Assembly (NCBI GenBank): GCA_964436315.1
Contig: CAYTCZ010000001.1
Coordinates: 1 to 64,000, forward strand
Length of the DNA stretch: 64,000 nt
DNA from: CAYTCZ01 sp964436315
Lineage (GTDB): Bacteria; Actinomycetota; Thermoleophilia; Gaiellales; Gaiellaceae
Reading direction: 5' to 3'
Shown here: one piece after another, positions 53,833 to 63,235 of the stretch
How the letters are laid out: every line of letters begins with the position of its first letter
How positions within the stretch are numbered: position 1 is the first letter of the stretch
The notes under the pieces: model-generated
What the model was told of the DNA's origin: nothing
Database searches by the model: none
Seen by the model: only the letters and a program-made list of their open reading frames with translations
Program-made: the position numbers and the translations under genes

Positions 53833-56667
53833 ATGGAGTTCATGATGGTTGAGAAGGAAGGTCTGACGATTCCCGAGAAGCGCGTGGGGGAGCTTCGCGA
53901 ATGCGTCGCGGAGTTCCTCGAGGCGTATGATGTCCGAAAGCACGTGGAAGAGACCCGCGCCAGTCAAGAACAAGGGCGGGCGAACTTCGACAAAGTGCTG
54001 CAACACGGAAAGATGGACGAGGAGGGGCAACGGCTGGTGTTCAGTGGGCTGATGCCGCACGGCAATACTCCGTTTGTTCGGGAGGAGGGACGCTGGATAT
54101 CGATCGCGCCCTCGGTGACGCGTGAGATTCGGGTCTGGTTCGAAGGCGCGAAATGGGTGCAGCCCCATCAGTGGCCAGACGTCGGCATTGCGATCGTGGA
54201 CTTTCTGCAGACCGCGCTCGACGGCGACTTGGAGGCAGCATGCCAGAGATTCTCGGAGATCCCCGTCTGGGGGTTCCAGGGCGGCATCGTGTCGCCGATT
54301 CTCAACGCGCTCGATCCTGGGCGATTCTCGATCGTGAACAAGAAGCCGGTCGACGCGCTCAATCACTTCGCGGGCGCGGGAGCGCATACGGGGATTCACG
54401 AGTACCCGCGCGTGAATCGGCAGGTCTTCGCATTCTGCGGCATCGTCGCCGAAATGGCGGCGGGGCACTCTGCTGTCGAGGGACTCACCCCGTGGGAGAT
54501 CGGGGACACGTTTTGCCACTGGGTCGTGTCGGTGAAGAAGCAGACGCAGACGAAGAAGAAGCTGCGGTTCTTCAAGATCGCCCCGGGGCGCGAGGCCAAT
54601 CTGTGGGAGGAGTGCCGTACCGGCGGTTGCATTGCCGTCGCATGGGACGATCTCGGGGATGTCGGCGGGCTCTCGAGAGACGAATTCAACGCTCGAATGG
54701 ACCTCGTTCGGCAGTCCGATCCCTCGATCACCAAGCAGGCGATGTGGCAGGTTTGGACGATGTCGCGGCTGAAGAAGGGCGAGCACGTACTCGCGAACCG
54801 CGGCACCACAGCTGTGCTAGGATTTGGAGAAGTGGTCGGCGACTACTACTACGATGACGATGCCGAGACCCATAAGCACCGTGTTCCGATTCGTTGGTTC
54901 GACACGCAGCCTCGAAGGGTCAACCAGGGAGGCTGGCGAAAGACTGTCATCCGTCTGAGCGAGGAGGATTGGGAACAGCTCCTCGCCGCTCCGAAACTGC
55001 CTCCGAAGCCAGATCCGAAACCCTCACCTCCAGATCCTGAGAGAGTGACGGACGCGGCGCCATCTATCGCGACGAACCTCATTCTCTACGGTCCTCCGGG
55101 GACCGGAAAGACCTACGCGACTGCTCGACGTGCGGTGGAACTGTGCCTCGATCCGGAAACGACCCTCGAACGGGCGGTGGTGGTCGAAGAGCTACGCCAA
55201 CTGAGTGCCGACGGGTTCGTCGAGTTCGTCACCTTTCATCAGTCGTATGGCTACGAGGAGTTCGTGGAAGGTATCCGGCCGGTGATGGACGGGCAGAGCG
55301 GCGAACTCACCTACAAAGTCGAAGATGGACTTTTCAAGCGAGTCGCGCTGCGGGCTGCGGCGGAAGGTGTGGTCGACGAGACATCGGAGCTACCGTTCGA
55401 CTCGCTCTGGTCGCAGCTACTCGACGAGATCGAGGCCGCCGCCAGTGGGTCCGAAGAGGCTCACGCTACGGCGGCGAACGGAAACACGTACGCGCTCTCG
55501 CTCACCTCGCAGGGAAACATTCGAGGTCATCGGGTAGATACTGAAGATGACGGCAAGCCTGTGGTCACCGAGGCGTATATGACGGCGCTGAAAGTGTATG
55601 CGGAGGCTCTATGGCGACGTCGGGACGACCTCGGGACGGAGCCGGGCGATTATTCGTACGGATTGATGACGCGCATCATCGCAGAGGAGATGGGTACGCA
55701 AGGTGGTCACCACGGCGCCCTACACTGGCTTGTGCATCTGCGTCTGCGTGATCTCGCCGCTCTCCACCAGAATCTTCCCCGCGAGTTTGGCCCCTCCGAA
55801 CGTCGGAAGGTGTTGAACGAGATTCTACGGACCGGAAAGACGTCCTCCCTCAGCTATGATGGAGCCAAGCAGTACGTGCTGGTGATCGACGAGATCAATC
55901 GCGGGAACATGAGCAAGATTCTGGGTGAGCTGATCACCCTGCTGGAGCCATCGAAACGACTGACGCAATGCGACCAGTTGGTCGTCCAGCTTCCGTACTC
56001 CAAGTCGAAATTCGCAGTACCGCCGAATCTGCATGTGGTCGGCACGATGAACACCGCGGATCGGTCCATTGCGCTCATGGACGTGGCGTTGAGGCGCAGG
56101 TTCGAGTTCGAGGAGATGATGCCCGACGTGGCCGTGCTGGTGGACGCGCTGCAACGCGACGTCGCGGAGAGTGTGCATGGCGGAAAGGAGGACTACGTCA
56201 ACCTGGTTGCGGCACTTTTTGAGTGCATCAACGCCCGCATTCGCTTTCTGTACGACGAGGACCATCAACTCGGGCACTCGATGTTAATGACAGCCACATC
56301 GTACCTGGAACTTCGAAAGGCAGTGGTGACCACGGTCATTCCCATGCTGCAGGAGTATTTCTATGGCTCGTGGGATCGGGTTTGTTCGGCCCTCGGATGT
56401 CCATACGTCGACGGCGCGCCTGCGAGGAAGGAGTTAGTTCACGAGGGTGCGTATCGTGCCCCGTTCATCGAAGCGGTCCCCGTATCTGAACGCGACCTTC
56501 TAGGTTTCGACCACGTTTCGTATGAGGACCAGATGGAGTATCGACTCAGCTCTGGTCTTGGCGGGGCACAAAGCGCCGAAACCCCGCGACGGGTTCGTCA
56601 GATGTGCATCGATGCCCTCTCCGGAGAGCACGCGAAACGGTTCGAAGCCCGGGCGTACACGCGGTGA
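53833..56667 (+). CDS. mcrB: McrB-family AAA ATPase with N-terminal and EVE-like reader regions
   Basis: 944 aa. Residues 1-230 are an N-terminal domain (MPHGNTPFVREEGRWISIAP, then WGFQGGIVSPILNALDPG). Residues about 246-385 (FFKIAPGREANLWEECR, then WTMSRLKKGEHVLANRGTT, then VLGFGEVVGDYYYDDDAE) resemble EVE/PUA-like readers of modified bases. After a Pro/Lys linker comes the McrB motor: Walker A LILYGPPGTGKTYATA (GPPGTGKT at 420-427), FVTFHQSYGYEEFVEGIRP, Walker B VLVIDEINRGNMSKILGEL and GTMNTADRSIALMDVALRRR, the diagnostic McrB loop. It is coupled to mcrC through an overlapping stop/GTG. Likely role: recognition of modified phage DNA and NTP-driven translocation for McrC cleavage. Confidence 0.93.
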   Translation: MEFMMVEKEGLTIPEKRVGELRECVAEFLEAYDVRKHVEETRASQEQGRANFDKVLQHGKMDEEGQRLVFSGLMPHGNTPFVREEGRWISIAPSVTREIRVWFEGAKWVQPHQWPDVGIAIVDFLQTALDGDLEAACQRFSEIPVWGFQGGIVSPILNALDPGRFSIVNKKPVDALNHFAGAGAHTGIHEYPRVNRQVFAFCGIVAEMAAGHSAVEGLTPWEIGDTFCHWVVSVKKQTQTKKKLRFFKIAPGREANLWEECRTGGCIAVAWDDLGDVGGLSRDEFNARMDLVRQSDPSITKQAMWQVWTMSRLKKGEHVLANRGTTAVLGFGEVVGDYYYDDDAETHKHRVPIRWFDTQPRRVNQGGWRKTVIRLSEEDWEQLLAAPKLPPKPDPKPSPPDPERVTDAAPSIATNLILYGPPGTGKTYATARRAVELCLDPETTLERAVVVEELRQLSADGFVEFVTFHQSYGYEEFVEGIRPVMDGQSGELTYKVEDGLFKRVALRAAAEGVVDETSELPFDSLWSQLLDEIEAAASGSEEAHATAANGNTYALSLTSQGNIRGHRVDTEDDGKPVVTEAYMTALKVYAEALWRRRDDLGTEPGDYSYGLMTRIIAEEMGTQGGHHGALHWLVHLRLRDLAALHQNLPREFGPSERRKVLNEILRTGKTSSLSYDGAKQYVLVIDEINRGNMSKILGELITLLEPSKRLTQCDQLVVQLPYSKSKFAVPPNLHVVGTMNTADRSIALMDVALRRRFEFEEMMPDVAVLVDALQRDVAESVHGGKEDYVNLVAALFECINARIRFLYDEDHQLGHSMLMTATSYLELRKAVVTTVIPMLQEYFYGSWDRVCSALGCPYVDGAPARKELVHEGAYRAPFIEAVPVSERDLLGFDHVSYEDQMEYRLSSGLGGAQSAETPRRVRQMCIDALSGEHAKRFEARAYTR

Positions 56668-58058
56668 AGCGGATCTGGGTCACCGAGCACGAACGTGTGT
56701 ACAAAGGCGCACAGGGTACAAAATCGGAGAGGATCGGTGGGCGAGTTGTCTTGTCGCGCCGACACTTCGAGCGCCTGCAGCGATTCGACGAGCGGGCTGC
56801 GGATACCGAAGGACGTCAAATTTTCGAATGGCGCTCGCGCTACGCAAGGGCAACCCAATGGGTCGGCGTGCTGCAGGTCGGAGAGTTGTCCATCGAGGTT
56901 CTGCCGAAGATCGAACGTGGCATTTCCGACGGGGCGTACGGTCGCGAGGCATTTGCGCGGAAGAATCTCCTCTACATGCTCTCGCTCACGGGAGAACTTC
57001 CGCTCCGAGACCGCGACATCGCCAGCCAGGCGGCCTACGAGGCGCCAATTCTCGAGACTTTGATCCGCATTTTCGCGGAGCGACTACTGAAAGAGCTGCT
57101 CCGTGGGTTGGACAGCGAGTACGTCGACCGAGAGCGCAACATCGGAACGGTTCGGGGGAAGCTGCTCTTCTCCGAGGACATTCGTCACAACGTAGGGCGT
57201 CGCGACCGGCTGTTCTGTAAGTTCGACGAGTTTCTCGCCGACACCGTCATGAACCGCGCCTTTCGAGCATGCTGCCGGCGGCTCCTGTTGACTTCGAGCG
57301 GGACGAGCACCCGCGAGAAGCTCTCCCGTTGCATTGCTGTTCTCGACGACGTGGCCGACGTGGAGATTTCACCCGAAGCGCTAGAGCGTGTCGTCCTTCA
57401 TCGCCAGAACGAGCGATTCCAAGAGCTGTTCAACTTCTGCAAGCTCATCCTCTCGAACCAATCTCCTGCTGGAACCAGCGGTTCCACGTCCGCGTTCTCG
57501 CTATTTTTCGACATGAACGTGCTCTTCGAATCCTACGTGGCCGCGATGCTGTCACGGTACGTCGCGCCGATTCGTTCGAGCCCTACGCGGGTGTATCCCC
57601 AAAGCCGAGGCAACCTGCGGCACCTCGTCTTCTCTCCGAGAGGCGAGGTCACGGACGGCTACGACCCCGAACGCGACGGCCACAAGAGCTATCCGCTGAA
57701 AGCGGACATTCTCGTTCACGATGAAACGGGATGGACGGTGCTCGACACGAAGTGGAAGAGGCTGTCCACGAAGAAGGCGCGTCAGGGCGTCGGACCGGCC
57801 GACCTCCTGCAACTGTATGCGTATGCAACTCGCTACGAAGCCTCCTCGAACATCCTTCTGTATCCCGCGGTCCCCGATGCGACACCACAGGACTTCCATC
57901 TCCCGCTTGGGCCGAATGGCTTGCAGAGCATCCAGGTTCGATTCATCGACATGAACCGGGATCTCCTGGTCGAACGGAAGCTGATCGCGAAGGAACTCGC
58001 GGCGTTGTTGGCGTCTGGGTCGGGCGATGAGCACTCGTCGCTCCCCATGTCTCCATGA
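56664..58058 (+). CDS. mcrC: McrC-family nuclease subunit
   Basis: 464 aa from the GTG at 56664 that overlaps the mcrB stop. The N-terminal part (WVGVLQVGELSIEVLPKI, FARKNLLYMLSLTGELPLR, RNIGTVRGKLLFSEDI) is the McrC beta-barrel and linker. The C-terminal part is a PD-(D/E)XK nuclease: LKADILVHDETGWTVLDTKW (Asp about 348, D-x-K about 361-363) and PADLLQLYAYATRYEAS. It is the endonuclease subunit activated by McrB GTP hydrolysis at modified DNA. The active site looks intact. Convergent with the SNF2 gene that follows; the 93 bp between hold nothing evident. Confidence 0.93.
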   Translation: MKRIWVTEHERVYKGAQGTKSERIGGRVVLSRRHFERLQRFDERAADTEGRQIFEWRSRYARATQWVGVLQVGELSIEVLPKIERGISDGAYGREAFARKNLLYMLSLTGELPLRDRDIASQAAYEAPILETLIRIFAERLLKELLRGLDSEYVDRERNIGTVRGKLLFSEDIRHNVGRRDRLFCKFDEFLADTVMNRAFRACCRRLLLTSSGTSTREKLSRCIAVLDDVADVEISPEALERVVLHRQNERFQELFNFCKLILSNQSPAGTSGSTSAFSLFFDMNVLFESYVAAMLSRYVAPIRSSPTRVYPQSRGNLRHLVFSPRGEVTDGYDPERDGHKSYPLKADILVHDETGWTVLDTKWKRLSTKKARQGVGPADLLQLYAYATRYEASSNILLYPAVPDATPQDFHLPLGPNGLQSIQVRFIDMNRDLLVERKLIAKELAALLASGSGDEHSSLPMSP

Positions 58059-58151
58059 AGGTCGTGATGCCGCGGTGACGAGAACGACCATCGCCGTCAG
58101 ACGTCGCGCTGCTCGCAAGTTGGGACGACGTGTCGTGCCTGCCAAAAATCG

Positions 58152-61103
58152 TCAGGAGGGTGGAGAAATCCCGTTACGGGCGCAGAGGCGATCGAGCTCC
58201 AGCATCACCAGGCCGTCGGAGCGGTCATAAGCGAGGTACTCATCGCCGCGGTTGAGGGCCGCGGCGACGGTGGTGACAAACCGGTGGCAGCGGGGAACGT
58301 TGAGGTCGAGGGACTCGGCCAGGGCTGCGACGTTGCTGCGGTTGCCGTTGTCGGCGAGGACGGTGAGAAGCACTGCGACCTTGTCCGAGTCGAGGCGGCT
58401 CTGCGTGAGGGATGGTCCCAGTCGTTCGAGCAACGCGGCGAGCCACGCGGGCGGCTCGGCGGGCGTGGATGGTGGGGGCGGCTGGATCAGTTCGGGCGCG
58501 GTGGTCTCATGTTGGGATTGCACTGGCGGCGACGGTGGCTCGGGCATGGATGCGTTGGGTCGAGGATGTTCTCTGGGGGCATCCATCAAGCGCAGCAAGG
58601 CAGAGCCAACCTGGACGGCCTCGGTGGGTGCGTCCCACTCGTCGGCTGTTGCCGGCGCTGGGGGAGCAGTGGGCGACGGCACAGGTTGCGCGGCTTTCGG
58701 ATTCGTCGAGTTGTTGGGCGGAAGGTGAAATGCCCGGGCGGGGTCCTGCTCGATGTTCGGCTCGGGGACGGGAGTCTGGAACTCGCGGAGGGGGCGCTGC
58801 GGGGCGCGCGGAGGCTCGGGGCTGGAGTGTGCCGAGGGAGCCGGTTCGGGGACGACTTCCGCGGGCCGGACATCACCTCGCAGCAGACCGTCGAGCTGAA
58901 GGCGGAGGGTCTGACGTTCGATGATCGCGGTGAGCATGTCTCGTTCGGTTGCCTTCGGAGACATCGCCTTTGCGAGACTATCCCGAGCATAGGCGTCGAA
59001 ATGACGACGTTTGCGTCCCAGGATCTCGAGGATGTCTTCCTCCAGTGTACGCTCGGCGAGGATTCGGTGGACCATGACCGAACGAATCTGGCCCATGCGG
59101 CGGAGCCGAGCGATCGCCTGATCTTCCGTGGTGGGCTTGAGCTGTGGTTCCATGAGGACGACGACGGACGCGAACTGCATGTTGAGACCGACGCCGCCGG
59201 CTTGAATCTGGGAGGCGAGAACGGCGAAGCCGGGCCGATTTCGGAAGGCGGCGACGAGCTCCTCGCGCGCGGCAGGAGTGAGTTTTCCCGTCAACGGCCC
59301 CATCACGACGCCCGGCCAGCGTGCCATCAAGGCATCGAGGACCGAGTGGTAGTAGGAGAACACCACGATCTTCCGGCCCTCGTCGCGGTAGGTCTCGAAG
59401 AGCTCCGCCAGCCGTTCGAGCTTGGCCGATATGTGCACACCGTCACCCACGATGGAGGCCTGTCGCATCCGATGCCAGTGTTTATCGCGGACCGCCTCGA
59501 CATAGGCTGTGACGTCGGACGAGTTGAGCTGGACCCAGTCCTCGTGCTCGATCGTCTCAGGCAGCTCGGTGAGGACATCGCGTTGGTTTCGTCGGAGGTA
59601 GACTTCGGCGACGCGTCGCCGAAAGCGATCGGCGTCGACGACCGAGTCGCTGCCGATTCGAACGGAACGAGCGACGTCGGGGGAGACCATCGCGATGAGA
59701 TTCGCGAACTCGGAGGGCTTGTTCTCCATCGGGGTGCCGGTGAGAAGACAGGCAAACTCGGCCTGCTCAACGACCTGTCGGGTCGCCTTGCTCCGCTGGG
59801 CGTCTGGATTCTTTACGTAGTGCGCCTCGTCGAACACGGCCATGTCGATCTTTCGGCCCGTTTGCTGGAGGACCGGCAAGATCATACGGAGCGTGGCGTA
59901 CGACGTGATCCCAACGCCCCCGTCCCGCGCCCACCGCTGAATGGCAGCATCGCGTGAGTTCCCGTAGAGGAGCGTCGGCTGCAGGTTGGTTCGGTTGATG
60001 GTCTCGTTCTTCCAGTTGAAGATCAGTCCGGCAGGCGACACGACCAGGAAGTGGGTCTTGCCGCGCGACGCGAGATGGCTGAAAGCGCCGAGGGTTTCGA
60101 TGGTCTTCCCGAGGCCCATCTCGTCGCCCAGGATCGTGCGCTTACGAGCGAGCATGAAGCTCGCTCCGAACGCCTGGTACTTTCGCAGGGTGACGTCGAG
60201 ACCACTGGTGTCGAGCGGGAACGCTTCGACACCGGCCGCGATGTCATCGGCCAGATTGCCGCGCGCCGAATGGCGGCGGGCGTTTCCGCGGAAGTGCGGC
60301 TCGATGACCGCGCAGGCATCCGCGTAGTTGTCTGCGAAAGCGCGCCGAATCTCCTGATCCGACAGTCGTGGGGCGGCAATGGCGTTGGTGGGGATGCTCT
60401 CGAGACGACGCTCGAGAATTCCGGTGAGTTCGTCGGCTTCGGCCTCGCTGCGCCGAAATTCGTCGGTCGCGAGCACCGAGTCGCGGAACGACGTCGACAG
60501 GGCGCTGCTTCTGTCCCTGAGATCCGACCGAACCTCTCGCAGCTGACGCAGCACTGGCTCAGCGGTGTGCCGGAGCACCGCGCGCGCCTCTGTCGCACGC
60601 GCGAGTTCGAGCGCTCCGGGCGTCTCGAGCATCGGATCCGGCAGGGGAACCGGCCGTCTCGCCACCGAAGCGATTGCCTGGTCCACGGCGGTCCTGAGCC
60701 GCGCGGCAGAAGTAGCCCCCACCCCATCGAACGACTCGGCGTATGGGAGCACCTGCTGGAGCTGGCGCACGTTGGATATCCCCCGGGCCTCGAAAGCCGA
60801 CCACCGCACGTTCTTTGCGCCATGAGCGCGGAGATCCTCGAGCGACATCGCTTCGAGCTGCGCCGTCTTGGTTTTCACTTCCCACTCGCGGGCAGCCGCC
60901 TCCAGCGCCTGATCCGCCCTTCGCAACGCCTGTTCGAGCTCGGCGACCTGGCGTTCGAGAGAGCCGAGTGCATTCAAGAGCTGTTGGTGACTTCGATACC
61001 CGGGAGAAAGGCGATATCTCCCGTAGAGAACCGCGGCTGCTGTGCTTCCACCGAAGAACAGCACGATGACCAGTACGATGAGAATCGCGACGACGGTGCT
61101 CAC
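58152..61103 (-). CDS. Membrane-anchored SNF2 helicase coupled to brxHI
   Basis: 983 aa from the GTG at 61103, overlapping the brxHI stop (GTGA), with GGGGA five bases upstream. Residues 4-26 (VVAILIVLVIVLFFGGSTAA) are a membrane helix followed by positive residues, so the bulk should be cytoplasmic. Coiled coil about 38-85; a helix-hairpin-helix-like segment about 88-145 (FDGVGATSAARLRTAVDQ). The SNF2 core starts with GDEMGLGKT (326-334), VFDEAHYVKN, CLLTGTPMENKPSEF, QIQAGGVGLNMQFAS and RLRRMGQIRSVMVH. A Pro/Ala-rich linker and a winged-helix-like end follow. A membrane-tethered SNF2 helicase is very unusual. It may couple BREX DNA surveillance to the inner membrane, where phage DNA enters; that is inference. 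Confidence 0.85.
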   Translation of the reverse strand: MSTVVAILIVLVIVLFFGGSTAAAVLYGRYRLSPGYRSHQQLLNALGSLERQVAELEQALRRADQALEAAAREWEVKTKTAQLEAMSLEDLRAHGAKNVRWSAFEARGISNVRQLQQVLPYAESFDGVGATSAARLRTAVDQAIASVARRPVPLPDPMLETPGALELARATEARAVLRHTAEPVLRQLREVRSDLRDRSSALSTSFRDSVLATDEFRRSEAEADELTGILERRLESIPTNAIAAPRLSDQEIRRAFADNYADACAVIEPHFRGNARRHSARGNLADDIAAGVEAFPLDTSGLDVTLRKYQAFGASFMLARKRTILGDEMGLGKTIETLGAFSHLASRGKTHFLVVSPAGLIFNWKNETINRTNLQPTLLYGNSRDAAIQRWARDGGVGITSYATLRMILPVLQQTGRKIDMAVFDEAHYVKNPDAQRSKATRQVVEQAEFACLLTGTPMENKPSEFANLIAMVSPDVARSVRIGSDSVVDADRFRRRVAEVYLRRNQRDVLTELPETIEHEDWVQLNSSDVTAYVEAVRDKHWHRMRQASIVGDGVHISAKLERLAELFETYRDEGRKIVVFSYYHSVLDALMARWPGVVMGPLTGKLTPAAREELVAAFRNRPGFAVLASQIQAGGVGLNMQFASVVVLMEPQLKPTTEDQAIARLRRMGQIRSVMVHRILAERTLEEDILEILGRKRRHFDAYARDSLAKAMSPKATERDMLTAIIERQTLRLQLDGLLRGDVRPAEVVPEPAPSAHSSPEPPRAPQRPLREFQTPVPEPNIEQDPARAFHLPPNNSTNPKAAQPVPSPTAPPAPATADEWDAPTEAVQVGSALLRLMDAPREHPRPNASMPEPPSPPVQSQHETTAPELIQPPPPSTPAEPPAWLAALLERLGPSLTQSRLDSDKVAVLLTVLADNGNRSNVAALAESLDLNVPRCHRFVTTVAAALNRGDEYLAYDRSDGLVMLELDRLCARNGISPPS

Positions 61104-63235
61104 TCGATCCCCGTCGCAGCGCTCAAGTCGAGGAAGTGGAAGGGACCGATGGTGGCGAGCTCTTCGCGACCGTTGCCGAAGAAGCGAGCTTCGGCGGCGC
61201 GCTGGAGCAGGTCAGGGGGGAGGAGCGAGTTGAACTTGAGCTGCTCGAGCAGGGGGTGGTCGGGGTCGATCATGGGGCCGATGCGCCGGATGGCGTCGAG
61301 GTCGAGGGCGGTCTCCATCTGGCCGAGCATCTTGTCGGTCTTCACGGTCACGGCGAGACCGTCGGACGAGGTCTTCTCGCCGGTGAGCTGGTCGAGCATG
61401 GCGGCGAGGTAGCGGTTGGCGTAGTCACCGGCGAAGGTCCAGAGGCGCATCTTGCCGTCCTCGCGGAGGACGATGGTGCCGTGCGGCTCGACGAAGCCGT
61501 GCTCCATGCGGATCCCGGTGAGCTCGTCGCCGGCGCGTTTGGACCAGTGGGGGGCGCCGAGCTCGCTTCCGAGGAAGACCTGGCGGTGGGCTTCGGCGAG
61601 AGCGCGGGACATCGGGTGACCGGTGCCGACCCAGCGGGATTTGCCCGTCATCTTCAAGGGCTCGACGTAGGCGCGGCGGCGCTTCCAGTCGATGTCTTTG
61701 ACGAACCACGTGCGGCCGGCGAGCAGGATGACGAGTGGGCTGTCGTCCTTGTCCTTTTTGTCGAAGAAGGTGCTCTGGTGGACGTCGCCGATCTCGCGGG
61801 TGGTATGGAAGACCTTGAAGATCGGGGGGGTCGTGAAGACGGTGACGAGCTCCATGAAGTGGCGATAGCCGAAGTCGGCTTCGCCCTCGGTGCCCATCCC
61901 CATCCGGACGCCGTCGGTGAAGAGGAAGTCGTGCTCCATCAGGGAGCGGAAGACCTCGGTGACAACGTCTTCGGATTCGCCGGCGAGCAGGGCGAAGCGG
62001 AGCGCTGCGTCGCGGAAGCTCGGGACGACCTCGCCGGGGCATTCCAGCGAGCGGGCGAGCATCTGCTGGGCGAGGATGTGGTAGGGGTGCGCGGGGGGGA
62101 TGGCGGGTTCGACGTAGCCGCGCTTCCACAGTTCGAGTATCGCGGCGCCGCGGGCGAGTCCCTGGCGCTCGGTGGCGAGCATCAGCATGTTGGGAGTCGT
62201 GCCGGGGCGGCGGCCGGTGCGTCCCATTCGCTGCAGGAACGAGGCGACGGAGAACGGGGCGTCGATCTGAATGACGCGGTCGAGGTCACCGATGTCGATG
62301 CCGAGCTCGAGGGCGGAGGTCGAGACGATGACGCCAGGCTGGCCCTCGGAGAAGGTCCGCTCGGTTTGCCGGCGCTCGGCCGCGCTGAGCGAGCCGTGGA
62401 TCAGGTGGGTGCGGACGCCGCGGTCCCGGAGGAGACGCGTCAGCTTCTCGCTGAGGATTCGGCTGTCGCAGAACACCAGACGACGCTCGCCGCGATGAAG
62501 CTGCGAGATGACGTGGGCCGCGTTCGAGAGGTTGGCGACCCAGTCGAGGGTGACGTCGGGTTCGGTCGCGGTCGGCCGTGGAGGATCGACGGTCGTGCGG
62601 GCGTGCTGCGAGCCTCGGGAGAGCCAGTCGACGATCTCGTCTTTGTTGCCGACGGTGGCGGAGAGCCCGATCCGTTGTATGTCGCGGCCCGACCACTGCG
62701 CGAGTCGGTTGAGGACACCGAGCAGGTGCCAGCCTCGGTCGTCGTCGGCGAAGGCGTGGACCTCGTCGATGACGACGGCGCGCAGGTTCCGGAACATCTT
62801 CTGTGCGCTGGTGGTGCGCGAGATGAGCATCCCTTCGAGCGACTCGGGGGTGGTCAGCAGGACGGTCGGCGGCTGGTCGCGCATGCGCTTCTTGTCGGTC
62901 TGGGCGATGTCGCCGTGCCAGACACCGACTTCGTGTCCGATGAGGCGGAAGAGGTTCTCGAGGCGTTCGTACTGGTTGTTGAGGAGCGCCTTGAGCGGGC
63001 TGACGTAGATGATGGCGAGCGGCTCCCAAACCTCTTCGATGACCCGGGTCATCAAAGGGAAGAACGCGGCCTCGGTCTTACCGCCGGCGGTCGGCGCGAG
63101 GACGACGGCGTTGTCGCCCTCGAGGATGGGACCGATGGTCATCTCCTGGACCGGCCGCAGCCCCGCGGACCATCCGAGGTTGTTGACGATGAGCCGCCGG
63201 ACGTCGGGGTGGAGTCGTTCGAACTCAGAGCTCAT
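61100..63235 (-). CDS. brxHI: BrxHI, Lhr-like DEAD/H helicase of BREX type 2/6
   Basis: 711 aa. Superfamily 2 helicase of the Lhr type: Q-motif region LRPVQEMTIGPI, Walker A LAPTAGGKTEAAF (APTAGGKT at 47-54), YVSPLKALLNNQYERL, VLLTTPESLEGML, VVIDEVHAF (DEVH at 157-160), GLSATVGNKDEI, VSTSALELGIDIGDLDRVIQ and LQRMGRTGRRPGTTPN. A winged-helix and C-terminal region follow. In type 2 and 6 BREX loci the helicase BrxHI directly follows brxD, as it does here (11-bp overlap). It supports BREX; its biochemical role in the system is not well defined. Confidence 0.9.
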   Translation of the reverse strand: MSSEFERLHPDVRRLIVNNLGWSAGLRPVQEMTIGPILEGDNAVVLAPTAGGKTEAAFFPLMTRVIEEVWEPLAIIYVSPLKALLNNQYERLENLFRLIGHEVGVWHGDIAQTDKKRMRDQPPTVLLTTPESLEGMLISRTTSAQKMFRNLRAVVIDEVHAFADDDRGWHLLGVLNRLAQWSGRDIQRIGLSATVGNKDEIVDWLSRGSQHARTTVDPPRPTATEPDVTLDWVANLSNAAHVISQLHRGERRLVFCDSRILSEKLTRLLRDRGVRTHLIHGSLSAAERRQTERTFSEGQPGVIVSTSALELGIDIGDLDRVIQIDAPFSVASFLQRMGRTGRRPGTTPNMLMLATERQGLARGAAILELWKRGYVEPAIPPAHPYHILAQQMLARSLECPGEVVPSFRDAALRFALLAGESEDVVTEVFRSLMEHDFLFTDGVRMGMGTEGEADFGYRHFMELVTVFTTPPIFKVFHTTREIGDVHQSTFFDKKDKDDSPLVILLAGRTWFVKDIDWKRRRAYVEPLKMTGKSRWVGTGHPMSRALAEAHRQVFLGSELGAPHWSKRAGDELTGIRMEHGFVEPHGTIVLREDGKMRLWTFAGDYANRYLAAMLDQLTGEKTSSDGLAVTVKTDKMLGQMETALDLDAIRRIGPMIDPDHPLLEQLKFNSLLPPDLLQRAAEARFFGNGREELATIGPFHFLDLSAATGIE

